A stretch of 64,000 bases of DNA from Streptomyces sp. V1I1 (GTDB lineage: Bacteria > Actinomycetota > Actinomycetes > Streptomycetales > Streptomycetaceae), in the NCBI RefSeq assembly GCF_030817355.1, contig NZ_JAUSZH010000001.1, positions 6,954,501-7,018,500 of the forward strand, read 5' to 3'. Positions 9,892 to 17,822 of the stretch are shown here, piece after piece. Each line of letters starts with the position of its first letter. Position 1 is the first letter of the stretch. The notes below the pieces were generated by a model. That model was given only the letters and a program-made list of their open reading frames with translations. It had not been told where the DNA came from and did no database searches. The position numbers were made by a program, and so were the translations under genes.

Positions 9892-11121
9892 TCAGCCGCC
9901 GAACTCCTCAAGTCCCTTCAGCGCCTGATCGAGCAGCGCCTGCCGGCCCTCGAGCTCCTTGGCGAGCTTGTCCGCCTTGGCGTTGTTGCCCGCCGCGCGC
10001 GCCGCGTCGATCTGCCCGCGCAGCTTGTCCACGGCCGCCTGCAGCTGGCCCGTCAGACCCTCGGCACGCGCACGCGCCTCCGGGTTCGTCCGGCGCCACT
10101 CGTTCTCCTCGGACTCCTGCAGCGCCCGCTCCACCGCATGCATCCGGCCCTCGACCTTGGGACGCGCGTCCCGCGGCACATGGCCGATGGCCTCCCAGCG
10201 CTCGTTGATCGAACGGAAGGCGGCACGCGCCGCCTTCAGATCCGTCACCGGCACCAGCTTCTCGGCCTCGGCGGCGAGCTCCTCCTTGAGCTTGAGGTTC
10301 TCGCCCTGCTCGGCGTCCCGCTCGGCGAAGACGCCGCTGCGCGCGGCGAAGAAGACATCCTGCGCACCGCGGAAACGGTTCCACAGATCGTCCTCGGCCT
10401 CGCGCTGGGCACGGCCCGCGGCCTTCCACTCCGCCATAAGCTCGCGGTAGCGGGCGGCCGTCGTGCCCCAGTCGGTGGAGCCGGAGAGCGACTCGGCCTC
10501 GGCAACCAGCTTCTCCTTGGCCTTACGGGCCTCCTCGCGCTGCGCGTCCAGCGAGGCGAAGTGCGCCTTGCGGCGCTTGGAGAACGCCGAGCGGGCGTGC
10601 GAGAAGCGGTGCCAGAGCTCGTCGTCGGACTTCCGGTCGAGCCGGGGAAGGCCCTTCCAGGTGTCCACCAGCGCCCGCAGCCGCTCACCGGCCGCCCGCC
10701 ACTGCTCGCTCTGCGCCAGCTCCTCGGCCTCGGTGACCAGGGCCTCCTTGGCGTGCCGCGCCTCGTCGTTCTGCTTCGCCTTCTGGACCTTGCGCTCCTC
10801 GCGGCGCTTCTCGACCGTCGCGACAAGCGCGTCGAGGCGCTTTCCCAGTGCGTCGAGGTCACCCACGGCGTGATGCTCGTCCACCTGCTGCCGCAGATGG
10901 TCGATGGCGGTCTGGGCGTCCTTGGCCGAGAGATCGGTGGTCTTCACCCGCCGCTCGAGGAGGCCGATCTCGACCACCAAGCCCTCGTACTTGCGCTCGA
11001 AATAGGCCAGAGCCTCCTCGGGAGAACCGGCCTGCCACGATCCGACGACCTTCTCGCCATCGGCAGTACGCACGTACACGGTGCCCGTCTCATCGACACG
11101 GCCCCACGGGTCGCTGCTCAC
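9892..11121 (-). CDS. DUF349 domain-containing coiled-coil protein
   Basis: The 409-residue product begins MSSDPWGRVDETGTVYVRT and consists mainly of charged helices with repeated DUF349-type units: LWHRFSHARSAFSKRRKAHF, then LWNRFRGAQDVFFAARS, then INERWEAIGHVPRDARPKVE. The C-terminal 60 residues are an Ala/Lys/Glu coiled coil. The biochemical role is unknown; cytoplasmic, probably structural or nucleic-acid associated. GTG at 11121 is chosen because GGAGG lies 4 bases upstream of it. The frame remains open further upstream, but without a ribosome site or conserved sequence. It is convergent with relA. Confidence 0.88.
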   Translation of the reverse strand: MSSDPWGRVDETGTVYVRTADGEKVVGSWQAGSPEEALAYFERKYEGLVVEIGLLERRVKTTDLSAKDAQTAIDHLRQQVDEHHAVGDLDALGKRLDALVATVEKRREERKVQKAKQNDEARHAKEALVTEAEELAQSEQWRAAGERLRALVDTWKGLPRLDRKSDDELWHRFSHARSAFSKRRKAHFASLDAQREEARKAKEKLVAEAESLSGSTDWGTTAARYRELMAEWKAAGRAQREAEDDLWNRFRGAQDVFFAARSGVFAERDAEQGENLKLKEELAAEAEKLVPVTDLKAARAAFRSINERWEAIGHVPRDARPKVEGRMHAVERALQESEENEWRRTNPEARARAEGLTGQLQAAVDKLRGQIDAARAAGNNAKADKLAKELEGRQALLDQALKGLEEFGG

Positions 11122-11296
11122 AGCGCCTCCTCCACCTGATGCCTGCGAGGGGGGGCGCCCCCCGGGCATCGTCCACAGTTTCCTGGACGGGCCTCGCCCG
11201 CCTTCCACAGCGCGAGTCGAGGCCCGCGCTGCACAACGCCAATCTAGGCGACCGGCCGCCCGGCTGTCCGCACTCAGCACGGCCGAATTCCCCCGC

Positions 11297-12088
11297 TCAC
11301 ACCTTCGGTACGGCCGCCTTCTCAATGGTGACTGCCTTCTTCGGAGCCCCGTCCTGCGCCCCGCCCGAGACGCCGCCCTTCGCCACGGCCTCGACGACCT
11401 TCAGGCCCGCCGCGTCCATGGTTCCGAACGGCGTGTAGCTGGGCGGCAGCTTGGTGGCCTTGTAGACGAGGAAGTACTGGCTGCCGCCGGAGTGCGGCTG
11501 ACCGGTGTTGGCCATCGCCACGGTCCCGGCCGGATACGTCACGGTGCCGTCGGCGCCCGCCTTGCCCAGCGCGGTCAGATTCTCGTCGGGGATCGTGTAG
11601 CCGGGCCCGCCGGTGCCGTCGCCCTTCGGGTCGCCGCACTGCAGCACGAAGATGCCCTGCGTGGTCAGCCGGTGGCACTTCGTGCCGTTGAAGAAGCCCT
11701 TGTCCGCCAGAGACTTGAAGGAGTTCACGGTGTGCGGGGTCTTCGCCGCGTCCATCGCGATCTTGATGTCGCCGTGGTTCGTCGTGAGCGCCATCGAGTA
11801 CTTCGCCTTCTTGTCGATCGACATGGCGGGCTCGGGCGCGGTGCTCTCGCTCTGGGACGGCGTGGCGCTGGGGGACTGGCTGTCGCCCGCCGCCGAGCCG
11901 TCGGCCTTGTCCCCGTTGGACAGCCCGACCGAGGCATAGGCCGCGGCGCCCGCGGCGAGCACCACGGCGAGCGCGGCCGCGATGATCGTGTTCCGCTGCT
12001 TCCTCTTACGTGACTGCTGCCGACGCTGCTGCTGGCGCTCGAACTTCTCCCTGGCGAGCTGCCGCCGCCGCTGATCGCTGCTGACCAC
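11297..12088 (-). CDS. membrane-anchored cyclophilin-type peptidyl-prolyl cis-trans isomerase
   Basis: The product is expected to catalyse proline isomerisation outside the membrane. The 263-residue sequence has a basic Gln/Arg-rich cytoplasmic tail (RREKFERQQQRRQQSRKRK-like, residues 5-30), one membrane helix (NTIIAAALAVVLAAGAAAYA), a Ser/Pro/Glu linker, and a cyclophilin domain from about residue 90 with FFNGTKCHRLTTQGIFVLQCGDPKGDGTGG and GSQYFLVY. GTG at 12088 is supported by AAGGAG eight bases upstream. The canonical cyclophilin Arg (FHRI) is present as CHRLT. It lies between the DUF349 gene and a divergent hydrolase gene. Confidence 0.92.
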   Translation of the reverse strand: MVSSDQRRRQLAREKFERQQQRRQQSRKRKQRNTIIAAALAVVLAAGAAAYASVGLSNGDKADGSAAGDSQSPSATPSQSESTAPEPAMSIDKKAKYSMALTTNHGDIKIAMDAAKTPHTVNSFKSLADKGFFNGTKCHRLTTQGIFVLQCGDPKGDGTGGPGYTIPDENLTALGKAGADGTVTYPAGTVAMANTGQPHSGGSQYFLVYKATKLPPSYTPFGTMDAAGLKVVEAVAKGGVSGGAQDGAPKKAVTIEKAAVPKV

Positions 12089-12142
12089 CGGGTCTTCTCC
12101 TTGTACGTCGTACGTTCGAGTGTGCCCCGTACCGTATACGGG

Positions 12143-12173
12143 TTGGCTGTGGGACGAGCAGCGCCGGTAGGCT
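12143..12173 (+). promoter_or_regulatory. candidate promoter for the hydrolase-hisS unit
   Basis: TTGGCT (12143-12148) and TAGGCT (12168-12173) are 19 bases apart in the divergent gap upstream of the hydrolase start. The -10 is good and the spacer is long. The palindrome CCGTATACGG lies just upstream. Confidence 0.4.
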
Positions 12174-12231
12174 CTGATCTGCTGCAATTCGATGCAGCAA
12201 TTCCCTCTCGACGACCACACAGAGGACGATC

Positions 12232-12939
12232 GTGCTTATTGCCGGGTTCCCCGCCGGGGCCTGGGGGACCAACTGTTACCTGGTCGCCCCTGCCGCAGGC
12301 GAGGAGTGCGTGATCATCGACCCGGGCCACCAGGCCACCCAAGGCGTCGAGGAAGCGCTCAAGAAGCATCGGCTCAAGCCCGTCGCCGTCGTCCTCACCC
12401 ATGGCCACATCGACCACGTCGCCTCCGTCGTTCCGGTGTGCGGAGCCCATGACGTACCGGCGTGGATCCACCCCGCCGACCGGTACATGATGAGCGACCC
12501 GGAGAAGGCGCTGGGCCTGTCGATCGGGATGCCGCTGATGGGCGAGCTGACCGTGGGGGAGCCGGACGACGTCAAGGAACTGGCCGACGGCGCCGAGCTG
12601 CGCCTCGCCGGTCTCGACTTCTCGGTCGCCCATGCGCCCGGCCATACGAAGGGGTCGGTGACCTTCCGGATGCCCGAGTCCGCGGACGTGCCGTCCGTGT
12701 TCTTCTCGGGCGACCTGCTGTTCGCCGGCTCCATCGGACGCACGGACCTGCCCGGCGGCGACATGGCCGAGATGCTCGAGTCGCTGGCGCGTGTGTGCCT
12801 GCCGCTCGACGACTCGACCGTGGTGCTGTCCGGCCACGGCCCCCAGACGACCATCGGCCGTGAGCGCGCCGCCAATCCGTATCTACGCGATGTGGCCGCC
12901 GGCCTCGGGAGCGTCGAAGCTCCCCGACGAGGAATGTGA
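12232..12939 (+). CDS. metallo-beta-lactamase-fold hydrolase (glyoxalase II-like)
   Basis: The 235-residue product has the full MBL-fold metal set: THGHIDH at residues 56-62, HAPGHTKGS, the bridging Asp in FSGDLLFAGSIGRTD, and the terminal VLSGHGP. The compact size, without the C-terminal substrate-binding domain of classical glyoxalase II, fits the GloB2/YcbL-like group; the substrate is unknown (thioester or related). The GTG start has GAGGAC upstream. It ends 12 bases before hisS and shares its transcript. In Streptomyces, a gene of this type beside hisS is usual. Confidence 0.9.
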   Translation: MLIAGFPAGAWGTNCYLVAPAAGEECVIIDPGHQATQGVEEALKKHRLKPVAVVLTHGHIDHVASVVPVCGAHDVPAWIHPADRYMMSDPEKALGLSIGMPLMGELTVGEPDDVKELADGAELRLAGLDFSVAHAPGHTKGSVTFRMPESADVPSVFFSGDLLFAGSIGRTDLPGGDMAEMLESLARVCLPLDDSTVVLSGHGPQTTIGRERAANPYLRDVAAGLGSVEAPRRGM

Positions 12940-12951
12940 CGAGAGTTTCCC

Positions 12952-14214
12952 GTGAGCACCTTTCAGGCCCCCAAGGGCACGTACGACCTGATCCCGCCGG
13001 CGTCCGCGAAGTACCTGGCGGTGCGCGATGCGATCTCCGCGCCGTTGAAGAACTCCGGCTACGGCTACATCGAGACGCCCGGCTTCGAGAACGTCGAGCT
13101 GTTCTCGCGCGGCGTCGGTGAGTCCACCGACATCGTCTCCAAGGAGATGTACGCCTTCGAGACCAAGGGCGGCGACAAGCTCGCGCTGCGCCCCGAAGGC
13201 ACCGCGTCCGTGCTCCGCGCGGCGCTGGAGGCCAACCTCCACAAGGCCGGCAATCTGCCGGTCAAGCTCTGGTACTCGGGCTCGTACTACCGCTACGAGC
13301 GTCCGCAGAAGGGCCGCTACAGGCACTTCTCGCAGGTCGGCGCCGAGGCGATCGGCGCGGAGGACCCGGCCCTCGACGCCGAGCTGATCATCCTGGCCGA
13401 CCAGGCGTACCGCTCGCTCGGGCTGCGCCAGTTCCGCATCCTGCTGAACTCCCTGGGCGACAAGGAGTGCCGCCCTGTCTACCGGGACGCGCTGCAGGGC
13501 TTTCTGCGCGGGCTCGAGCTGGACGACGACACCCGGCGCCGGATCGAGATCAACCCGCTGCGGGTCCTCGACGACAAGCGCCCGGAGGTCCAGAAGCAAC
13601 TGGTGGGCGCGCCGATGCTGCGCGACTACCTGTGCGACGCGTGCAAGGCGTACCACGAGGAAGTGCGTGAGCTGCTGACCGCGGCGGGCGTCGCGTACGA
13701 GGACGACGAGAAGCTGGTGCGCGGCCTCGACTACTACACCCGCTCCACCTTCGAGTTCGTCCACGACGGTCTCGGCTCGCAGTCCGCGGTGGGTGGCGGC
13801 GGCCGCTACGACGGCCTCTCCGAGATGATCGGCGGCCCGGCGCTGCCGTCGGTCGGCTGGGCGCTCGGCGTGGACCGCACGGTCCTGGCGCTGGAGGCGG
13901 AGGGCATCGAGCTCGAACTCCCCGCCACGACAAGCGTGTTCGCGGTGCCGCTGGGCGAGGAGGCGAGGCGTGTGCTGTTCGGCGTGGTCACCGAGCTGCG
14001 CCGGGCGGGGGTGGCCGCGGACTTCAGCTACGGCGGGAAGGGCCTCAAGGGCGCGATGAAGAGCGCGAACCGTTCGGGGGCGCGGTACGCGATCGTGGCC
14101 GGTGAGCGCGACCTCGCCGAAGGCGTCGTCCAGCTCAAGGACATGGAGTCCGGCGACCAGTCGCCGGTGGCGCTGGCTGACGCGGTGACCGCGATCCGCG
14201 AACGCCTGGCCTGA
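12952..14214 (+). CDS. hisS: histidyl-tRNA synthetase
   Basis: HisRS charges tRNA-His. The 420-residue product is a class II synthetase: motif 1 in the N-terminal region, motif 2 with [16 protein letters not shown], histidine-specific [15 protein letters not shown] and GGGGRYDGL, motif 3 GWALGVDR, and a C-terminal anticodon-binding domain (from about residue 325). The length is normal. GTG start 12 bases after the hydrolase gene, with ACGAGAG upstream. A decayed ABC ATPase fragment abuts the 3' end on the other strand. Confidence 0.97.
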   Translation: MSTFQAPKGTYDLIPPASAKYLAVRDAISAPLKNSGYGYIETPGFENVELFSRGVGESTDIVSKEMYAFETKGGDKLALRPEGTASVLRAALEANLHKAGNLPVKLWYSGSYYRYERPQKGRYRHFSQVGAEAIGAEDPALDAELIILADQAYRSLGLRQFRILLNSLGDKECRPVYRDALQGFLRGLELDDDTRRRIEINPLRVLDDKRPEVQKQLVGAPMLRDYLCDACKAYHEEVRELLTAAGVAYEDDEKLVRGLDYYTRSTFEFVHDGLGSQSAVGGGGRYDGLSEMIGGPALPSVGWALGVDRTVLALEAEGIELELPATTSVFAVPLGEEARRVLFGVVTELRRAGVAADFSYGGKGLKGAMKSANRSGARYAIVAGERDLAEGVVQLKDMESGDQSPVALADAVTAIRERLA

Positions 14215-14229
14215 CGTCCATTCCGGGGG

Positions 14230-14628
14230 CGCCTTGATCCGGCTCGTCGCCTTCTTCTCCAGACCCACCAGCGCGATGACCTCTTCGGGATCACGCGGTT
14301 TCGGGTAGTAGCGGGAGAAATGGGACACCGTCTCCCGCACCGTCAACTCCGCGGGCGCGGATTCGTCCTGCCAGACGATGCCGATCCTGGACCGCCAGAG
14401 GCGGTTTCCGGTCGCGGGATCCGCTCCCAGGACGGTCACTTCGCCCGCGTCCCGGGTGCGATGCCCCTGAAAAATCTCCACCGTTGTGCTCTTGCCCGCT
14501 CCGTTGGGGCCGAGAATGCCGAAGACCTCTCCCCGGCGGATGCCCAGGTCGAGATCGTCGACCGCCGTCACTTCGCCGTACCGCTTGCGAAGTCCGCGTA
14601 CGTTCACCGCGAGTTCTGTCATGGCCAT
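14230..14628 (-). pseudogene. truncated ABC transporter ATP-binding protein remnant
   Basis: The reading frame starts at ATG 14628 (or 14622) as MTELAVNVRGLRKRYGEVTA, with Walker A ILGPNGAGKSTTVEIFQG and a Q-loop region IGIVWQDES. Homology to daunorubicin-type (DrrA-like) export ATPases continues to EEVIALVGLEKKATSRIKA and then stops abruptly at about 14230, just where the LSGGQ signature should begin. The frame then runs into the hisS antisense strand. The signature motif, Walker B, H-loop and any permease partner are absent. A 133-residue fragment cannot be a working ATPase, so this is most likely a deletion remnant. Confidence 0.85.
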
Positions 14629-14678
14629 CAGCCTGCTCGCGGGCCGAGTCCAGCGGGACGGCCGTCCGTACATCCTTA

Positions 14679-14698
14679 TGTCCATCGAACGGTGGACA
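14679..14698. promoter_or_regulatory. 20-bp dyad, candidate operator
   Basis: TGTCCATCGAACGGTGGACA has arms that match at 8 of 9 positions around a 2-base centre. It lies between the 5' end of the ABC remnant and the VKOR gene. The form suits a TetR-like dimer operator, but no regulator gene is adjacent. Confidence 0.4.
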
Positions 14699-14759
14699 CA
14701 GGTGGGGGTGCGGCAGAATGACGGTGCCACAACAGGCTACTGAGCGATGGAACGGCGAT

Positions 14760-15392
14760 ATGACGACTGCAGCAGTGGACGATGTCTCCTCCGAGCGCGA
14801 CAACGGCTCCAAGGGCACGATCGGCGGCAGTCGTGGCTTCGCGTGGCTTCTGGTGATCACGGGTGCTGCCGGGCTGCTGGCTTCGTGGGTCATCACTATC
14901 GACAAGTTCAAGCTGCTTGAGGACCCGTCCTTCACGCCGGGGTGCAGTCTGAATCCGGTGGTGTCCTGCGGGAACATCATGAAGAGCGAGCAGGCGTCGG
15001 CGTTCGGGTTCCCGAATCCGATGCTCGGGCTTGTCACGTACGCGATGGTGATCGCCATCGGTGTCGCGCTTCTCGCGGGTGCGCGTTACCGGCGCTGGTA
15101 CTGGCTCGGTCTCAACGCCGGCACCCTCTTCGGCGTCGGCTTCTGCACCTGGCTCCAGTACCAGTCGCTGTACAACATCAACGCGCTGTGCCTGTGGTGC
15201 TCGCTGGCCTGGGTCGCCACCATCGTGATGTTCTGCTACGTCACCCTGCACAACATCAAGCACCGGATCATCAAGGTCCCAGAGGGCCTGCGCAAGGGGC
15301 TGCTGGAGTTCCACTGGATGCCGCCGGTGCTGTGGACCGGCATCATCGGGATGCTCGTCCTGACCCGCTGGTGGGACTTCTGGACCGGCTGA
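14760..15392 (+). CDS. vitamin K epoxide reductase (VKOR) family membrane protein
   Basis: Bacterial VKOR homologues reoxidise DsbA-like proteins and pass electrons to quinone, replacing DsbB. The 210-residue product has five predicted membrane segments (about residues 27-47, 86-106, 113-131, 140-161 and 188-205). The loop cysteine pair is C62/C70 (PGCSLNPVVSC) and the redox centre is C144-L-W-C147. The length matches stand-alone VKOR without a fused thioredoxin domain. ATG at 14760 is chosen by the conserved length; ATG at 14718, with a better G-rich upstream region, would add 14 residues. No thioredoxin-fold partner is nearby. Confidence 0.9.
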   Translation: MTTAAVDDVSSERDNGSKGTIGGSRGFAWLLVITGAAGLLASWVITIDKFKLLEDPSFTPGCSLNPVVSCGNIMKSEQASAFGFPNPMLGLVTYAMVIAIGVALLAGARYRRWYWLGLNAGTLFGVGFCTWLQYQSLYNINALCLWCSLAWVATIVMFCYVTLHNIKHRIIKVPEGLRKGLLEFHWMPPVLWTGIIGMLVLTRWWDFWTG

Positions 15393-15424
15393 CGGGCACC
15401 GAGGGCGTTGTCAGTGCTCTGACT

Positions 15425-15430
15425 TAGGCT
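15425..15430 (+). promoter_or_regulatory. -10 element of a probable leaderless rarA mRNA
   Basis: TAGGCT ends 7 bases before the rarA GTG at 15438. There is no Shine-Dalgarno in front of the start, so transcription probably begins at the start codon. A matching -35 at the usual distance is not obvious. Confidence 0.5.
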
Positions 15431-15437
15431 TCATGAC

Positions 15438-16787
15438 GTGGAGCCCGACCTCTTTACCGCCGCGGCGGAAGAACGCCAGGAGAAGGACCCGTCTGCCAGC
15501 CCCCTGGCCGTCCGGATGCGCCCGCGCACCCTCGATGAAGTCGTCGGCCAGCAGCATCTGCTGAAGCCCGGATCGCCGCTTCGCCGACTCGTCGGCGAGG
15601 GCGGCGGCGGCCCCGCCGGCCCCTCCTCGGTGATCCTCTGGGGCCCGCCCGGCATCGGCAAGACGACCCTCGCGTACGTCGTCTCCAAAGCGACCAACAA
15701 ACGCTTCGTGGAGCTCTCCGCGATCACGGCGGGCGTCAAGGAGGTCCGGGCGGTCATCGATGGCGCCCGCCGGGCCGCGGGCGGCTTCGGCAAGGAGACC
15801 GTCCTCTTCCTCGACGAGATCCACCGCTTCTCCAAGGCCCAGCAGGACTCGCTGCTGCCTGCCGTGGAGAACCGCTGGGTGACGCTGATCGCCGCCACCA
15901 CCGAGAATCCGTACTTCTCGATCATCTCCCCACTGCTCTCGCGCTCCCTGCTGCTCACACTGGAGTCGCTGACCGACGAGGACCTGAGCGGACTGCTCCG
16001 CCGGGCGCTCACCGCGGGGCGGGGCCTCGGCGGCGCCGTCACCCTCCCCGAGGACTCCGAGGCGCATCTGCTGCGGATCGCGGGCGGCGACGCCCGGCGG
16101 GCGCTGACCGCCCTGGAGGCGGCCGCGGGAGCCGCGATGGACAAGAGCGAGAAGGAGATCAGCCTCCAGACCCTGGAGGAGACCGTCGACCGCGCGGCGG
16201 TGAAGTACGACCGCGACGGCGATCAGCACTACGACGTGGCGAGCGCCCTGATCAAGTCCATCCGCGGCTCCGACGTGGACGCCGCGCTGCACTATCTGGC
16301 CCGCATGATCGAGGCGGGGGAGGACCCGCGGTTCATCGCGCGCCGGCTGATGATCTCGGCGAGCGAGGACATCGGCCTCGCCGACCCGACGGCGCTGCCC
16401 ACCGCGGTCGCGGCCGCCCAGGCCGTGGCCATGATCGGCTTCCCCGAGGCCGCGCTCACCCTCAGCCACGCCACCATCGCGCTAGCGCTCGCCCCCAAGT
16501 CGAACGCCGCGACCACGGCGATAGGCGCGGCGCTCGCCGATGTGCGGGCCGGGCTGGCGGGCCCCGTCCCGCCGCATCTGCGAGACGGCCACTACAAGGG
16601 CGCGGCCAAGCTCGGTCACGCCCAGGGGTACGTCTATCCGCACGACGTGCCCGGTGCGATCGCCGTCCAGCAGTACGCCCCGGACGCGGTGCACGGCAAG
16701 CACTACTACGAGCCCACGCGCTATGGCGCCGAGGCGCGGTACGCCGATGTGGTCGAGAAGGTCCGTGAGAGGCTGCGCGGGGATTGA
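15438..16787 (+). CDS. rarA: replication-associated recombination protein A (MgsA/RarA AAA+ ATPase)
   Basis: RarA is a clamp-loader-like AAA+ ATPase that acts at stalled replication forks. The 449-residue product has Walker [10 protein letters not shown] at residues 69-77, Walker [16 protein letters not shown], sensor 1 in [11 protein letters not shown], and the RarA-specific C-terminal tetramerisation domain (from about residue 260) with [32 protein letters not shown] and [14 protein letters not shown] at 15438 lacks a ribosome-binding site and follows a TAGGCT -10, suggesting a leaderless message. It is a monocistronic gene convergent with the DUF2470 gene. Confidence 0.95.
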   Translation: MEPDLFTAAAEERQEKDPSASPLAVRMRPRTLDEVVGQQHLLKPGSPLRRLVGEGGGGPAGPSSVILWGPPGIGKTTLAYVVSKATNKRFVELSAITAGVKEVRAVIDGARRAAGGFGKETVLFLDEIHRFSKAQQDSLLPAVENRWVTLIAATTENPYFSIISPLLSRSLLLTLESLTDEDLSGLLRRALTAGRGLGGAVTLPEDSEAHLLRIAGGDARRALTALEAAAGAAMDKSEKEISLQTLEETVDRAAVKYDRDGDQHYDVASALIKSIRGSDVDAALHYLARMIEAGEDPRFIARRLMISASEDIGLADPTALPTAVAAAQAVAMIGFPEAALTLSHATIALALAPKSNAATTAIGAALADVRAGLAGPVPPHLRDGHYKGAAKLGHAQGYVYPHDVPGAIAVQQYAPDAVHGKHYYEPTRYGAEARYADVVEKVRERLRGD

Positions 16788-16816
16788 TCCGCGCCACGGC
16801 CCGCCGGAGCGCGCAC

Positions 16817-16896
16817 CCGGCGCGGCTTCAGTGCGACGCAGCCAGAGGGCGACGCGGCTTCAGGCGGACGCGGCCTTAGGGCGACGCGGCCTCGAA
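16817..16896. repeat. five tandem 16-bp repeats
   Basis: Units of exactly 16 bp begin at 16817, 16833, 16849, 16865 and 16881; the consensus is GCGACGCGGCTTCAGG, with the first copy the most diverged. The array fills the space between the convergent ends of rarA and the DUF2470 gene and covers the last seven codons of the latter. Confidence 0.8.
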
Positions 16897-17766
16897 CAGC
16901 GTGTGCATGGCCCGGCGCAGCTCAGTGACGTCGCGCACCGGCGTGGGGAAGTCGAAGCGCGCGTCGAAGCACCGCTCGCCGACGAACCGCACCCGCAGTC
17001 CGAACCGGTCCAGCGCCAGCGGCACCGCCCGCTGCCCGTTCGCGCACGCCCCCTCCGGCCTCCCCCCGGGGGCACCTCCCAGCGGTGGCGGGGGGACTTC
17101 GGCCGGGCGGATCCCCGTCTCGCTTCGCTCGCCGAGCAGCCCGCACAGGCCCTGTACCTGCTCGCTGTGCGCGGAGTGCAGATGCTGCAACAGCTCCGTC
17201 TCGTGCGCGACGAACGGATCGACGGACGCCCGCGCGAACTCCTCCGGCTCGACGTTGTCGGCGCCCCACAGATCGTCCACGCACGCCTCGCCGACCTCGA
17301 GGCGCACCATCATCCGGCCGGGCTCGGCAAGGCCGGGCACGCAGGTCAGCCAGCCGGAGACCCAGGCGCGGCCGCGGATACGATTGGGCACAGAGACCGG
17401 CGCGACATCGGTGATCTCCAGCACAGCGGACAGCTCGTCGTCCTGTGCGTGCGTGGCGGCGCGTACGGCCGGTGAGTCCGCGGGGAAGAGCAGGAACACC
17501 TCTCCGTCCGGACCCACGGCCCGGGCCTGCGGTGTCAGCTGCTCGGGACGTGCCGCCTCCACCCCCGGGATGAGGAGTACCGCGGAGGATGTACTCTGTA
17601 CGAGAGTTCGTGTGCGCTCGGCTGCTGACGGCATCCGAGTGATTTCAAGCCCGCTGGGACGCGGCTGACCATGAGCTGATCGGACCTCCGTCGCCTCGAT
17701 GCTCTGCGCAGCGTCGACGTTCTTTGTGCTGTCCGTGATGCGCTTGGTGTTCCCAGGGCGAGACAT
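16876..17766 (-). CDS. DUF2470-containing protein, candidate iron-regulated
   Basis: The 296-residue product begins MSRPGNTKRITDSTKNVDAA. Residues 45-150 resemble the FMN-binding split-barrel (pyridoxamine oxidase-like) part of haem-utilisation proteins. The C-terminal 90 residues (ALDRFGLRVRF, then FDARFDFPTPVRDVTELRRA) match the DUF2470 fold. Function is not proved; the family includes haem-associated proteins. AAGGAG lies 5 bases before the ATG, and a 19-bp iron box lies immediately beyond it, so repression by DmdR under iron sufficiency is likely. About residues 224-243 are encoded by a G/C-rich palindromic stretch that looks like an in-frame insertion. Confidence 0.75.
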   Translation of the reverse strand: MSRPGNTKRITDSTKNVDAAQSIEATEVRSAHGQPRPSGLEITRMPSAAERTRTLVQSTSSAVLLIPGVEAARPEQLTPQARAVGPDGEVFLLFPADSPAVRAATHAQDDELSAVLEITDVAPVSVPNRIRGRAWVSGWLTCVPGLAEPGRMMVRLEVGEACVDDLWGADNVEPEEFARASVDPFVAHETELLQHLHSAHSEQVQGLCGLLGERSETGIRPAEVPPPPLGGAPGGRPEGACANGQRAVPLALDRFGLRVRFVGERCFDARFDFPTPVRDVTELRRAMHTLFEAASP

Positions 17767-17780
17767 GCGATCTCCTTGAG

Positions 17781-17799
17781 TAAGGTGAGCCTAACCTAA
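17781..17799. promoter_or_regulatory. DmdR/IdeR iron box
   Basis: Read on the minus strand this is TTAGGTTAGGCTCACCTTA, 18 of 19 matches to the actinobacterial iron-box consensus TTAGGTTAGGCTCACCTAA. It ends 14 bases before the DUF2470 start codon, next to its ribosome site, and lies 23 bases before rpsD on the other strand. Confidence 0.88.
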
Positions 17800-17822
17800 C
17801 CTACAACGGAGGTCTGGAGAAC

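Noticed and set aside
12129..12143. Palindrome near CCGTATACGG as a specific operator
   Set aside because: Too short and too common a type to assign to any regulator; noted only with the promoter.
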